Below are positions 1-10,215 of a stretch of 64,000 nt of DNA, piece by piece; positions within the stretch are counted from its first letter, which is position 1, and the number at the start of each line of letters is the position of its first letter. The notes beneath the pieces are model-generated. The model was not told the origin of the DNA. It saw only the letters and a list, made by a program, of their open reading frames with translations, and ran no database searches. A program made the position numbers and the translations under genes. Source of the stretch: Apostichopus japonicus (taxonomy: Eukaryota; Echinodermata; Holothuroidea; Aspidochirotida; Stichopodidae); contig NC_092569.1 of the NCBI RefSeq assembly GCF_037975245.1, positions 24,103,168 to 24,167,167 of the forward strand, written 5' to 3'.

Positions 1-619
1 TTAGATATACGGTAATTTTGATCTCAAAATTTAAGTATCCTTTGACGATATGTGTATTTTAGTGTACACGCATTAGCTTATGAATAAGTATAGATCAACA
101 TTATGAGGCCCATTAGAGACACATGTTGGCGGAGTGGTATACGTGCGCTCTCTATATATACAGGCGCACACCTGTGATCACGTGCATGACTAATTAAAAT
201 GTCAACATGTCGTTCAAAACATCGCAAATAAAGCAGTTTAATATTTTGACTATAATTGACACACTTTCTTCTCACCTGTTGATTGTCTTGAAGTTCTTCT
301 CTCCTCGTTTCTTTCGATGGGGTGCAATCGTTCTTGAAGAAGAGCGGTTGGGTCGTTGGGGGTGTAAGCTGGAGGGGCAGCGGGGTACATGGTGAGGTCA
401 GCAATGGTGTTGAATTCGGTATATGGTGGTGGGGGTTCGTTATAAATACTGCAATCGTTGTAACTTGGAGGTCCAGAAACAGAATTCCGACGTCTGACAA
501 TGATTTACAAAAGCAAACAAAATATTCAGATGAAAATAATAATAAGAAGAATATTTATAATAGTAGAATAATAATAATTAATAATAATAATAATAACAAT
601 CATAATAATAATGATGATA

Positions 620-654
<35 letters not shown>

Positions 655-1037
655 GGCATATATTTTAATTCGATAGAAACGACATAGGAATTAGCAATAC
701 AGAGGTTTCTAAGTCGAAATTTCGACTGTATCCCGAGATTTCTAACGTTGTGTCGGCCAAATTTGAACGTTTTAATGTTCCTCCTGTCATGTAAGCATTA
801 GTCATCGTTGTAAACATTGTCACATGAAACTACATATGATATGGAATAGAGTTGTTGGCAGTTCCAGTGATAAAATTCATTCCTTTTCATGATAGACTTT
901 AAGCAAACAGAAAAGAGATTGCCGACATAATAAATTACAGCAACAACAACAACAGATATAAGGAGAAAACAATCGATACAAGCGTGTCATATGGATATAC
1001 CGTATACAGATAACAACCATAAGGTAAACCAATGTCA
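1..1037. other. Intergenic, no gene seen
   Basis: AT-rich DNA with no coding signal or family similarity that I recognise. Open frames here are short and mostly follow low-complexity sequence. The only clear structure is the (AAT)n-rich block listed separately. Confidence 0.6.
535..654. repeat. (AAT)n-type microsatellite, imperfect
   Basis: About 120 bases of repeated AAT/ATA triplets broken by AAG, AAC and ATG variants. This is simple-sequence DNA. Its reading frames (runs of Asn and Ile) are not evidence of a protein. Confidence 0.85.
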
Positions 1038-1045
1038 ATTTATAA

Positions 1046-1436
1046 CAGTGGCGTAGGAAAGTACTTTTGAGTGGGGGGGGGGGGGCTGAAGACTGATGGC
1101 CGGCCTGGGGGAGGGGTCTAAGGGGAGGGGGTGTCCCCCTCCCCTTAGGAATTTTTTTGCATTTCCAGGTGGCCTCAGATGCAATTTGGTGCAATATAGT
1201 ACACTTCAACCCACCCATTCCATTTTGTATATAATTTTGCATTTTCACCTGGTCCTAGATGCAATTTGGTGCTCCAAATGAGATTTTTTTCTCATTTGGA
1301 AATGAAAAAGGGGTTTTCTGACTTGCGAAGCGGGGGGGGGGGGGGCGGAATGATACTTCCGCCCTCCACATTTTTCACTGGGGGGCTGGCGCCCCCCAGC
1401 CCCCCCCCCCGGTTCCTACGCCCTTGATTTATAATG
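1046..1436 (+). mobile_element. hAT-type MITE, family 1, intact copy
   Basis: A 391-bp non-coding element. It begins CAGTGGCGTAGGAA and ends TTCCTACGCCCTTG, which are imperfect terminal inverted repeats. It is flanked by a perfect 8-bp direct repeat, ATTTATAA, at 1038-1045 and 1437-1444. An 8-bp target duplication with CAG..CTG-like ends is the hallmark of hAT DNA transposons. Inside are poly-G and poly-C runs, a short inverted pair around TCATTTGGA, and two copies of GATGCAATTTGGTGC. It has no transposase, so it must have been moved by an autonomous hAT elsewhere. Other copies lie at 21160-21526, 54349-54701 and 57598-57931. Confidence 0.85.
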
Positions 1437-3397
1437 AAGATGAGAAATATCAGACAAACTAAAACATTGTAATTCAAATGAATTTTGGTTCAACTTGAGT
1501 GAAGGCCATACGGGCAGCTTTAATGCACCATTGCGCGCAGTCACGTGACTTAAAAATATTACCGGCTATTATATACATGTGGTATATAAAGTGTTAGCTA
1601 CGGTATACGCATCACAGCCCGCTTTTATCATACACACACCCTTCATCCGCATATCATAAAAAAAGTTAACCGCGATAATAAAAGACGGTTGAATACAGTG
1701 ACAAATTATTGAGGGTACTCTAAATCGCATGACAGAAATGTTGAGGCGCCTCTTCCTCTCTTTATATAGTCTTTACTATATTACCATCAGCTAGCCTATA
1801 TTATGGTATAGGCCTAACTATATAGGACGTACTTCACCAACAGCTAGTAACATATACAGCACAGATATGCAATATATAAGGAATGCAGACTGTGCCTGTT
1901 TTTATGTTGATAGTAAATGCCACGCTAGGAATGCTTTCATAGATTAAGCAGTTATGAGAAGAGATTTATATTCTTAATTAGTTATGTCTTTACGTACTGC
2001 AGGCCTATAGAGGGCAAAAGATTATAAATCAAAAATGATATGATAATGCTGTTATGATCATGAGTCAGGTAAGAATAATGCAGCTTCCAATTGTGTGTGA
2101 TGGCAGGGACGAAAATTCTTTTTGTTTTTTGTTGTTGTTTCAAATATTGCTGTTTATGAGCCCTGATTGGTTCAATTTTGCAATGGTTAATATGAACTAT
2201 TATTGAGGTCTGTTCACAATTAGGGCTGTACTTTTTAGGATGTAATCTCCCCGGACTTTCGATGCAGTAGCTAGCTATAGAATGTCAGTGGAACGATAGA
2301 AAAGTCAGATATATCCTATACATGAAGAGTATACCATATATACGAAATCACGAGATAAATAAATAACGTAGAAATATAGGAATGCTTGACCAATATTACT
2401 ATCTAACTGCAATTATATGAAAAAAGTATTTAATCCTTATCGATTAATCATAGGCCACACGGAAGACAGAATCATTGAAAAGGATTCTGCCATGCCGGAA
2501 AAATATATCGTAAATGATAAAAAATATAAAGATAAAAAACAGGTTAAAAAAGTCAGCTAAATTGTCGCAGAAGAGTAAACATACCTTCTTAAATGCTTCT
2601 TGAAAATAGCCTTCCCTCGTTTTCCGAAAGAGGTGATTGGATTCATACTGGTGTTAATTTTTTTACTCCACAAATGAAAAAAAAGTCTTTTAGTAGGTAT
2701 AACACAAATCACCGCAGTTGTTCTCGAGTCGTCTGTAGTAGCAATGACTTTCCCTAACTTTTACAATGTTTTGTTAATTGAGCTGGTTTGCAGACGGCTG
2801 TGTCTTTTACTTCTGTGAAAATACTGCCGAGGTCTCCCTTATTTGAACATAACCGCGCAACTGAACTTTTCTATATGTTTGCCTGCCAACATCCCACACG
2901 CGACAGCACGCGAGGTTCGCTAACCGCTCCGATGACGTCAGCGTATTACGGTATCCTATTGGCTGAGCTTTTGTCAATGGAGATGTACATAAGCGTAGTC
3001 GAAGCATGACGTGTTTTTTGTTGAGAGTTGTTATCACCAATGCCATCTTCACATTTCAAAAAAAAAAGGGTCGTCCTAGATCACGACGGAAGAACCGCAA
3101 ATCCCATTAGTGATAAATGCAACATTTTAGATTCACAGTTCTCTGAAACCAATTGTCATATTTATAAACGATTCCTCGTTAATTTCAGGAATACCGGAAT
3201 AGAGTTTTGGTAAAATTGGTATTGATTTTAAATCACTTTGACCATATTCTACTGGGTGCATTGAATGAGAATTTCAAGGTTTGCTTTGGAAGCGGACTTT
3301 TCAGTAAAATAATGGGATGAGACGGGGTAGACACGTGAAAGCATAGAGAGAAGGAGAGTAAGTATACCGTACTTGCATGGAAGTAAAAAAAAGAAAA

Positions 3398-3540
3398 TGG
3401 GGAGGGGTCGGAGAGAGAGGGGTCGGGAGGGAGGGTCGGGAGGGAGGGGTTGGGGAGGGAGGGGTCGGGGAGGGAGGGGTCGTGGAGGGTGGGGTCGTGG
3501 AGGGAAGGGAAGGGGAACCTGGGGAGGGGTAAAAGGGAGG
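3398..3540 (+). repeat. G-rich minisatellite (GGGAGGGAGGGGTCG-like units)
   Basis: Tandem degenerate units of about 15 bases built from GGGAGGGAGGGGTCG, strongly purine-skewed on the + strand. The pattern GGG-N-GGG-N-GGGG fits G-quadruplex-forming sequence. Both strands are stop-free here because of composition, so the proline-rich or glycine-rich frames are artefacts. Confidence 0.8.
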
Positions 3541-4595
3541 ACAAGAAAACACAAAAGATGGCAAAAGAAGTCTGAATCGGGGCATCAGGGGATTAACTGT
3601 TATTCCTTTTCGGTAATTGTCTCCGAGGGCCCCCAGGGGTCCGGCTGGCCGGATCGGCCTAGTTACGCTGCTGGATTTACATTTACATGTATAGGAAGAA
3701 TTCAGCTTGAATATATGAATATGAGAACAACTTGGTTCTAAGCGCAAGTAAGAGCTTTTAAAGAGACTAAATACGTACCTCATGGTAAATAATATTCCAC
3801 AATGTTAGATTTTTTTCCATTCAATTTCTTTATTCCAGTATAAATTACAAAATTTATAAATAGGACACATAATAATTATACACAACAGACGTAAACTGTA
3901 CAATCATGAAAGCATGAAAAAATAAGAAATAAGATGGAGGATTAGAAGTTTTTTTTTATAGAATGAAAGATTTGAAAGGATTAAAAAGATTATAACACAG
4001 ATTCTAAGAAACCATTATGAATATAAATGGCTGCTCTGTAAATTAGTTCTTAAAAAGCATAATTCTAAAAGTTGGCAAGATAGTAGGATTTCGTAGATTG
4101 TATTTGTTTGTTTACTTGCACAGAGTGATCAACTCGGAGTGAAGTGGGTGATCTTTAGAACTATGTATTTTCTTAGCTAGTATTATGAAGTCATTTCTAG
4201 CAGCAGTGTTTACTTTACCAACCAGGCTTTCATAGTCGAGATAAAATACATTTGAGCTATTATTTCAAGAAACTTCTGATGAAAACCCCACCTGATAATT
4301 TGAAAGTAGCTTACATTTTATTGGCTTACCCCTCGACTTGTTCTTTGGAGTGGATCACAGATACTGATCTGTGATATCATCAGGTTAGATGCTCTTTACT
4401 TTCGTATTATAATCTGTTCTCTTTCTTTCTTGTGATTGTTTGTGTATAACTACTAGGTATAACTTGAGAAACAAAGCAATAACACCAAAATTCAGAATTA
4501 ATGTGTGTAGATAATAGTTTTATTTATCGTGCTGCTATTTATTTACGAAATGGTAATCTGAAAAATTTATTGTAGACAGTTGCACCTGTACGTTT

Positions 4596-4751
4596 TGTAT
4601 ATATATCTATGTATATGTATGTATATGTATGTATGTGTATATGTATGTATGTGTATATATGTGTATGTGTGTGTATGTGCATATATGTGTACATATGTGT
4701 ATATGTATGTGTGTATATGTATATGTGTATATATATGTATATATATATTTT
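4596..4751. repeat. TA/TGTA microsatellite
   Basis: About 155 bases of alternating TATG, TGTA and TA units. Two overlapping stop-free frames (Tyr/Cys/Val/Met repeats) follow from the repeat and are not genes. Confidence 0.85.
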
Positions 4752-5294
4752 TTTATTTATTGTTTTTGTGTTTTTTACACTAACATTTTAAAATAATTTC
4801 TTGTTACATACTCACTTTTGATGTCCTTTTTATAAATATTTATATTTATACTGGAAATAAATAAATGAAAATGAAAATACAATGAAATGTTTAGGTTAAA
4901 ATTACGGTATAAAGCTGCATGTCTATATGCTAGACATTGTAATTAAATTTAATCAAAATGCAAACTTGTCTGTCGAATTATTACCCTTTTTATACACTGT
5001 GGATAAGTGAGTTAAAATATTTGAATGAAAAGTCAAAATTATATTAACAACTCAATCGCTATATATGATGAGATCATTTACTATTTATGAAAAGCAGATG
5101 TATTCACAAAATATCACCAAAATAAAAATATAGCAAACTAGAAAAGTCATAGTTTTGCTCTACAACCTAAATCATTATGAGGATATGACTTAAAGATGCA
5201 GAACATTTCCAGCATATAAAAAAGTATAAATCCGTACTGAGGGATAGTATACCATTACATATGCATTGAAACTATAGAATATATACGAGTATTC

Positions 5295-5632
5295 CAGGTG
5301 CGTATCCAGGGGGGCGTTGGGGGCGCGCGCCCCCGTGTAAGAAAAAGAGGAGAGAAAAAAGAGAAGAAAAAGGAAAAAAAGAGGGGGAAAAAAGAGGAGG
5401 AGGAGAGGAAGGAAGGGAAAAGAAATAGAAGAGAGAGAGAAAAGGGAGAAAAGGAGGGAGTAAAAGAGAAACGCCTAGACACCGGGAAGAGAACGAGGAA
5501 CAGTGACATCATTACAGCGCTGATCCCTATTATATACACACGGTAGCCAGTGATGGATCAAGGATTTCGGAAGGGGCGTGTGCCTCACCCTACCCCTCCA
5601 TTTTTGACGTTTCCATTTTTCCTCTCTCACTA
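5295..5632 (+). repeat. Dispersed repeat A/D, copy 1
   Basis: Starts with the terminus-like CAGGTGCGTATCCAGG, then a GGGGCGC/GCGCCCC stretch, then a 170-bp purine-rich (GAAAA/GAGG) tract. It continues through a block containing ACACCGGGAAGAGAACGAGG and a second segment beginning CAGTGATGGATCAAGG at 5553. The same order of parts occurs reversed at 25405-25804, so the whole stretch behaves as one repeat. A hAT-like terminus is plausible, but I see no target duplication. Confidence 0.65.
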
Positions 5633-5789
5633 ATGATGTATATATATATTATATATGGTCTATCATACCGCGTGTATGTGTATATACGCCTTAAACAATG
5701 GAAGAATTGTTCTATGAAACCAACTGTGGCTGGTCTCGAACGCGACCGTGTCGTCGGGGAACATGACGCATATCGGGAAGGGGCGACCG

Positions 5790-6025
5790 CCTCCCCCCCC
5801 CCCACCTTCAGCATGTTTCTTTATGATATCGCTAGTAATTTCAAAATAGAAAATGCTTAGATGCAACTTATAAGGCCTGGGAAGTGTCATTTCCAGCGAT
5901 CTGGGAGACATTTTCGGCCAAAATTTGCTTGTACGCTTCGCGCCAACTCATGGTGGAGCTATACGCTTAGATAATTTGCCTACAGGCTTCGCTCCTCCCT
6001 TGGCAAATTCCTCGCTACGCGCCTG
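5790..6025 (-). mobile_element. hAT-like MITE fragment related to family B
   Basis: Read on the minus strand it starts CAGGCGCGTAGCGAGG at 6025. It then carries the family-B-like core (TTGGCGCGAAGCGTACAAG, then CCCAGATCGCTGGAAATG), followed by a poly-G run near 5795. A related fragment lies at 24960-25100. The far end is not clear. Confidence 0.5.
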
Positions 6026-6084
6026 TTCGAATTTCTAAAGCAAACAGCAGATATCACATCATATCAGTGAGCATGAAAATGGCG

Positions 6085-6394
6085 TTCCAGGATGAACAGC
6101 CTCAAAACTGCCCGACTTGCCCGAAAAAAATAACCAAAAATTTTCGCGCGCTCCGCGTGCGTTCAACATGTCAATGTCATATAAGTAAGCATCGGTTATT
6201 ACAGCGCATGCCATCGTGTACCACACGATTCGTGAAAGTTGCGCAGTATACCGCGGGATGCTAATGTAAAAAACGAAGTGTCTTATGCAGATGGAGAAAA
6301 AGCATGGAGGTATAATTATTTAAGAACTCTCTTTTACAGTAGACATGGCGAATTAAGGCTGCAGCCCCCCCCCCCCCCGCCTCCTACGCCTATG
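6085..6394 (+). mobile_element. Family C hAT-type MITE, partial copy
   Basis: Shares the internal segment ACCAAAAATTTTCGCGCGCT and the following CATCGGTT..GCATGCCA with the intact copy at 9329-9710. It ends with the same poly-C run and CTCCTACGCCTATG terminus at 6394. The left terminus is missing or too diverged to place, so no target duplication can be shown. Confidence 0.6.
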
Positions 6395-6484
6395 TGTGTT
6401 GTGTTCGGCTTTGGAAATATCTGCTATTTTTCATTTCCTTCAACCAGTTTTATAATAGCCGTTATAAGAAGTTTTAATATTTGT

Positions 6485-7050
6485 ACAAATTAACTGTATC
6501 TGAATTTTCGAAAATTTCCTGACCAACATTCTTCATCATACTTCTCTCTATACTCGTGCAATTTTGACCGGTCTGTTAGGGGTTGAAGGAGGTTTTTCTA
6601 TATCGGTTGTCCATAGATAAAATTTTGTGCAACATTATGGGTATGTTTTGAAGTGAGTTTATTCACGAGAAATGTGAATTTACCAATTCTGAACAAATAA
6701 TTGGCTTAAAACCTTGAAAAGTGGGGCTGACGGGTATTGTGGGCCGCGACGTAGAATCACCTACAAAAGCAATGATCCACAGGACATACTATGAGGTCGA
6801 ACATGATTTGTGACTGGTGACAATCTTCAAAAAGGTGATGGGTGGAAAAAAACTATTGGGAAATACTTGGTTCTCAGGCAAAAGTATACATCTGGTTGGT
6901 CATTTTCAAGCCCGAGAAGTGCCATTTCCGGTGATCTGGGGGGTATCAAAACCAGAAATTTTCTTGTACGCTGCGCGCCAACCGATGGTGGCGCTCCGCT
7001 TAGATAGTAATTCGCGCCCCCCGGGTTAGAAAATCCTGGATACGCCCCTG
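6485..7050 (-). mobile_element. Family B repeat, minus-strand copy
   Basis: A non-coding repeat of about 566 bp, the inverted counterpart of 24357-24930. Read on the minus strand it starts CAGGGGCGTATCCAGGATTT at 7050, then a G-run, then GCGGAGCGCCACCATCGGTT. It then runs colinearly with the other copy through GACCGGTC..TTGC to ACAGTTAATTTGT. The start matches the CAGGGGCG termini of hAT-like elements. The other terminus is not resolved. Confidence 0.75.
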
Positions 7051-7107
7051 TATACGGCTAGGTATTAGGGCTAAGGCAAGGATGTATCCGGTGAGTTATA
7101 CCATGCA

Positions 7108-7405
7108 CTAACATAATAATAATAATAATAATATTTGCTTTTTATGTAGCGCTTTATACCAGCGATAGGTCTCAAAGCGCTTTACAGACGTTATATTACC
7201 CCTGGTCAATGATAACCTGTCACATGCAGAGACAATCCCTCCATTCGGCAGCAGTTATATACTGCGCCCAATGACAAGTTACCTCACAGGTACCCATTAA
7301 CCCCTGGGTGGAGAGAATATAATTTGTGCGCATTACTCCTCACTCAGCTGGCCCGTTCCATTGTTTTCCCCCTCTCAGTGATGCCGGTCTCGATAGCCCG
7401 TGGGT
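7108..7405. repeat. Dispersed repeat with AGCGCTTTA core and (AAT)n end
   Basis: An (ATA)n run at 7110-7130 followed by ATGTAGCGCTTTATACC and CAAAGCGCTTTACAG, then about 230 bp of mixed sequence. A microsatellite joined to a pair of GCGCTTTA motifs is a common arrangement for LINE/SINE 3' tails in marine invertebrate genomes. I infer a reverse-oriented retroelement tail, but no coding part remains. Confidence 0.5.
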
Positions 7406-8840
7406 GGGTGGGTGGGAGAGGGGAGGGGGGGGGGGTAGCGTCAGGCGATTTCCATAATGAGCAGCGGGAATTTCTCAGACAGAACGTTTCATAATCCTAA
7501 TATTAGTAACCCGATATCGACGTTGCACGTAACGTTACGTTGTGAGTATCGCGCGACGTTACTTTGGGCGCATTACGCTACACTGGGTTGTCCCCTCTTC
7601 TATCATACCGTTCTAGAGAGCCCCAGGGTGTGTGTTTGTGGGTGGCTGGATGGGGCGGGGGGGGGGTCCGGAATCGGAATTCTCAAACATGACAGCCACG
7701 GCAAAAACCAATGATGGGGACGAAAATGATTGTTACGCGAAACAAATGTCGATCGAATATCTGTTGTTCTTTTTTTTTTCTCTACTAAAGCTGTCCTCTA
7801 TTTCTGTCAGTTCTCCCCCGCATTAAAGTTCGTTACGTACGTAATACCCAGTTTAGACTGGCATTATTGCTCCCTATAGTCACATATAAAAAGTACATTT
7901 ATTTGTTTTCCTTCTGTGAATGTTTGATTGAAGTTTCTCAGAAGACCTTTTCCTTTTTTTCTCATGTCATTCTTTCTTGTTTCTTCGTGCACGTGTGCGG
8001 TCGACCTCCACAACCCTATATAGATGACTTGTAAATGACTCCAATGTTCCCCGTGTAGATCTTATTGGTTCTATATACTGTGGGGTCATCCAATGAGGTG
8101 AGCTGACACGTGACGATGTGTTCATTTTAATACTCATATCAGTTGCATTTGCGTAAACACTCCATGCACGAACACGTCATTGTGACGTATATAGTAAAAC
8201 CTGAGTCTAAATAACGTACAAGTTGCAGAGTTTCTTAGTTTCTTCACTTTAGAGGATATGTTGTAGACAGGGACGTCGCTAGAGGGGGTGTGGGGGTGTC
8301 TCACCCCCCCCCCCTAAACGGTAAAACTGACGATAGTTGGAAAATTTCAAGTGCGACAGTCGGAAATTCCGGCTGTCACACTTTAATTTTTCCGACTGTT
8401 GCACTCTAATTTTCACATATTCTTGTAATTAATTTGAGGGTGACCTAAAACTGTCGGTCAAAATTGACCTTTAATCACTCATATTTACCACGTTTTCCTT
8501 GTCATATTGAGAAATTGTATCTCGCGATCCTTATACTCCACCATACAAAACTTCGTATGATTTTGAATACTCTAAAAAAAAAATGCCTAATAGGTCTACT
8601 GTACAACGTTCGCCAGCTTCAATTCGGATAATTTATGTATTAATTTTGCTATTGGGTGGGTTGACCCTGTTCGCTAGCTTCAAGTAAGTTCAGGATATAC
8701 ATTTTCTGTATGGTATACAATTAAAACTCTCAATGCTAATCTACGGAAGCTTAATAGTGCCACCAACATAAGAAAACCTTTGCCCCATAAGGTGACATTT
8801 TTCAGTAAATTGTTTAGATAACAAGATAAAATCTTATCAA
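7406..8840. other. Intergenic, no gene seen
   Basis: No coding signal. There is a hAT-like terminus-like motif, CAGGGACGTCGCTAGAGGGG, near 8267-8286, followed by a poly-C run. I cannot find a matching second end. A mirrored CCGACTGT/ACAGTCGG pair lies near 8350-8400. Confidence 0.45.
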
Positions 8841-9120
8841 AAAATCAGAAAAATGCTGGATTGCTCAGTTCCTATAACTGAGCAGTTGAACAATTTTCTG
8901 AAAAATGTATCGCCTAATTGACAACTTATCATATCTCGTCAATTGGACATTTTGCTGCAAAATGTTCAATTGTTCACTTCATTCCATCCGAGCAATTGAA
9001 AAAATATTCTGCAAAATGTTTGACAACTTATCGTATCTCGTCAACTCAACATTTTTCTGCAAAATGTTTAATTATTCACTTCATTCCAAATGCTCAGTTA
9101 GAATGAAGTGAACAATTGAT
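8841..9120. repeat. About 100-bp tandem duplication with hairpins
   Basis: Two degenerate units. Each starts GACAACTTATC(A/G)TATCTCGTC and continues through CTGCAAAATGTT and TTCACTTCATTCCA, at about 8921 and 9022. A hairpin, GCTCAGTT-loop-AACTGAGC, lies at 8869-8889. The inverted copy GAATGAAGTGAACAATTG at the right end pairs with CAATTGTTCACTTCATTC inside the first unit. Short open frames here follow the duplication. Confidence 0.7.
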
Positions 9121-9328
9121 TTTTTTTTTCATGATGAGTGATAAAAAGCCCCACCCCCCCCCCACAAAGAAAATAATATTAAGCGCTTAGAAAAAGCACT
9201 GTATTTTTTGGTAATTCACTATGTCATCGAATATAATTTGTTGAAAAAAAAAAGTGTTTCCCCTTTGTTACATTAACATAGCTTTTGTAGTCAGTAGTCT
9301 ATATAGCCTTCAAGCAGATAACTATACT

Positions 9329-9710
9329 CATAGGCGTAGGAGCCCAATTGATTTGGGAGGGCTGTAACGAGTTGCCCGAAAAATACAACCAAAAATTTTC
9401 GCGCGCTCCGCGCGCGTTCGAATTATCAATGTGCATATCATATATGCATGCATCGGTTTTTACATTGCATGCCAATAACATACAATCATTTTGCCGTGTT
9501 ATTACCCTTCCATATTGGTTAGAGTTATTGGGTAAGTCGTTACAATAATAATGGTAATAATAATATCAGTTTAACCATTGAAAAACACATTGCAAATTAT
9601 TTTTCTTTCAGTAGGTGCCCGAAAAATTATCCGCATATTGCCCGAATTTTCACAACAAACTTTGGTTGGAGGGGCTGCAGACCCCCCCCCCCCCCTCCTA
9701 TACGCATATG
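9329..9710 (+). mobile_element. Family C hAT-type MITE, intact copy
   Basis: A 382-bp non-coding element with terminal inverted repeats: left CATAGGCGTAGGAG, right CTCCTATACGCATATG. It is flanked by a perfect 8-bp direct repeat, ACTATACT, at 9321-9328 and 9711-9718. The 8-bp duplication points to the hAT superfamily. Its terminus shares GGCGTAGGA with family 1, suggesting the same or a related transposase. A 15-base C-run lies beside the right end. A partial copy is at 6085-6394. Confidence 0.85.
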
Positions 9711-10035
9711 ACTATACTCAAGTCTTGCTTAACCAGAGGGATTAAAAAGTTTGTGAAGTGAGGGCCAGTGGGTACAAATATATCGAAAAAAAAGTTCGGA
9801 ACAAAAGTGCAGTCGCGAAAGATGGGGTGTCTGAGTGACACTGTCCGTATCGTTGACGAGTAGTGCAGGGAGGGGGTGGGGGAGTACAAGGCAGCAGTCG
9901 GAATTTTCTGGCTCCAAAACCCATCCAGTTGGAATTTCAGCCACTACACCCCCCCCCCCCCTCAATCATCAGGCCTTATAGCTACGTCTCTGGTTGCAGA
10001 CTCTTAATAAACACAGCTGTAGGTCCAGGTTAAAA

Positions 10036-10037
<2 letters not shown>

Positions 10038-10109
<72 letters not shown>

Positions 10110-10110
10110 G

Positions 10111-10175
<65 letters not shown>

Positions 10176-10176
10176 G

Positions 10177-10211
<35 letters not shown>
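10038..10211. repeat. (CA)n-(TA)n microsatellite
   Basis: Short (AC)n followed by about 160 bases of (TA)n, interrupted twice by the same AATGAAA. Perfect self-complementarity makes it prone to cruciform formation and to assembly length error. Confidence 0.9.

Positions 10212-10215
<4 letters not shown>

Larger units (their letters stand above)
1445..5294. other. Intergenic, no gene seen
   Basis: AT-rich sequence without recognisable coding exons. It contains a G-rich tandem tract and a TGTA/TA microsatellite, both listed separately. A short A-rich tail near 4840-4875 ends in repeated AAATGA-like units and resembles the 3' tail of a LINE; a similar tail occurs near 25490-25530. Confidence 0.5.

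Noticed and set aside
3301-3783. Pro-rich or Gly/Arg-rich frames of 100-160 codons
   Set aside because: Purine-skewed minisatellite, open on both strands by composition.
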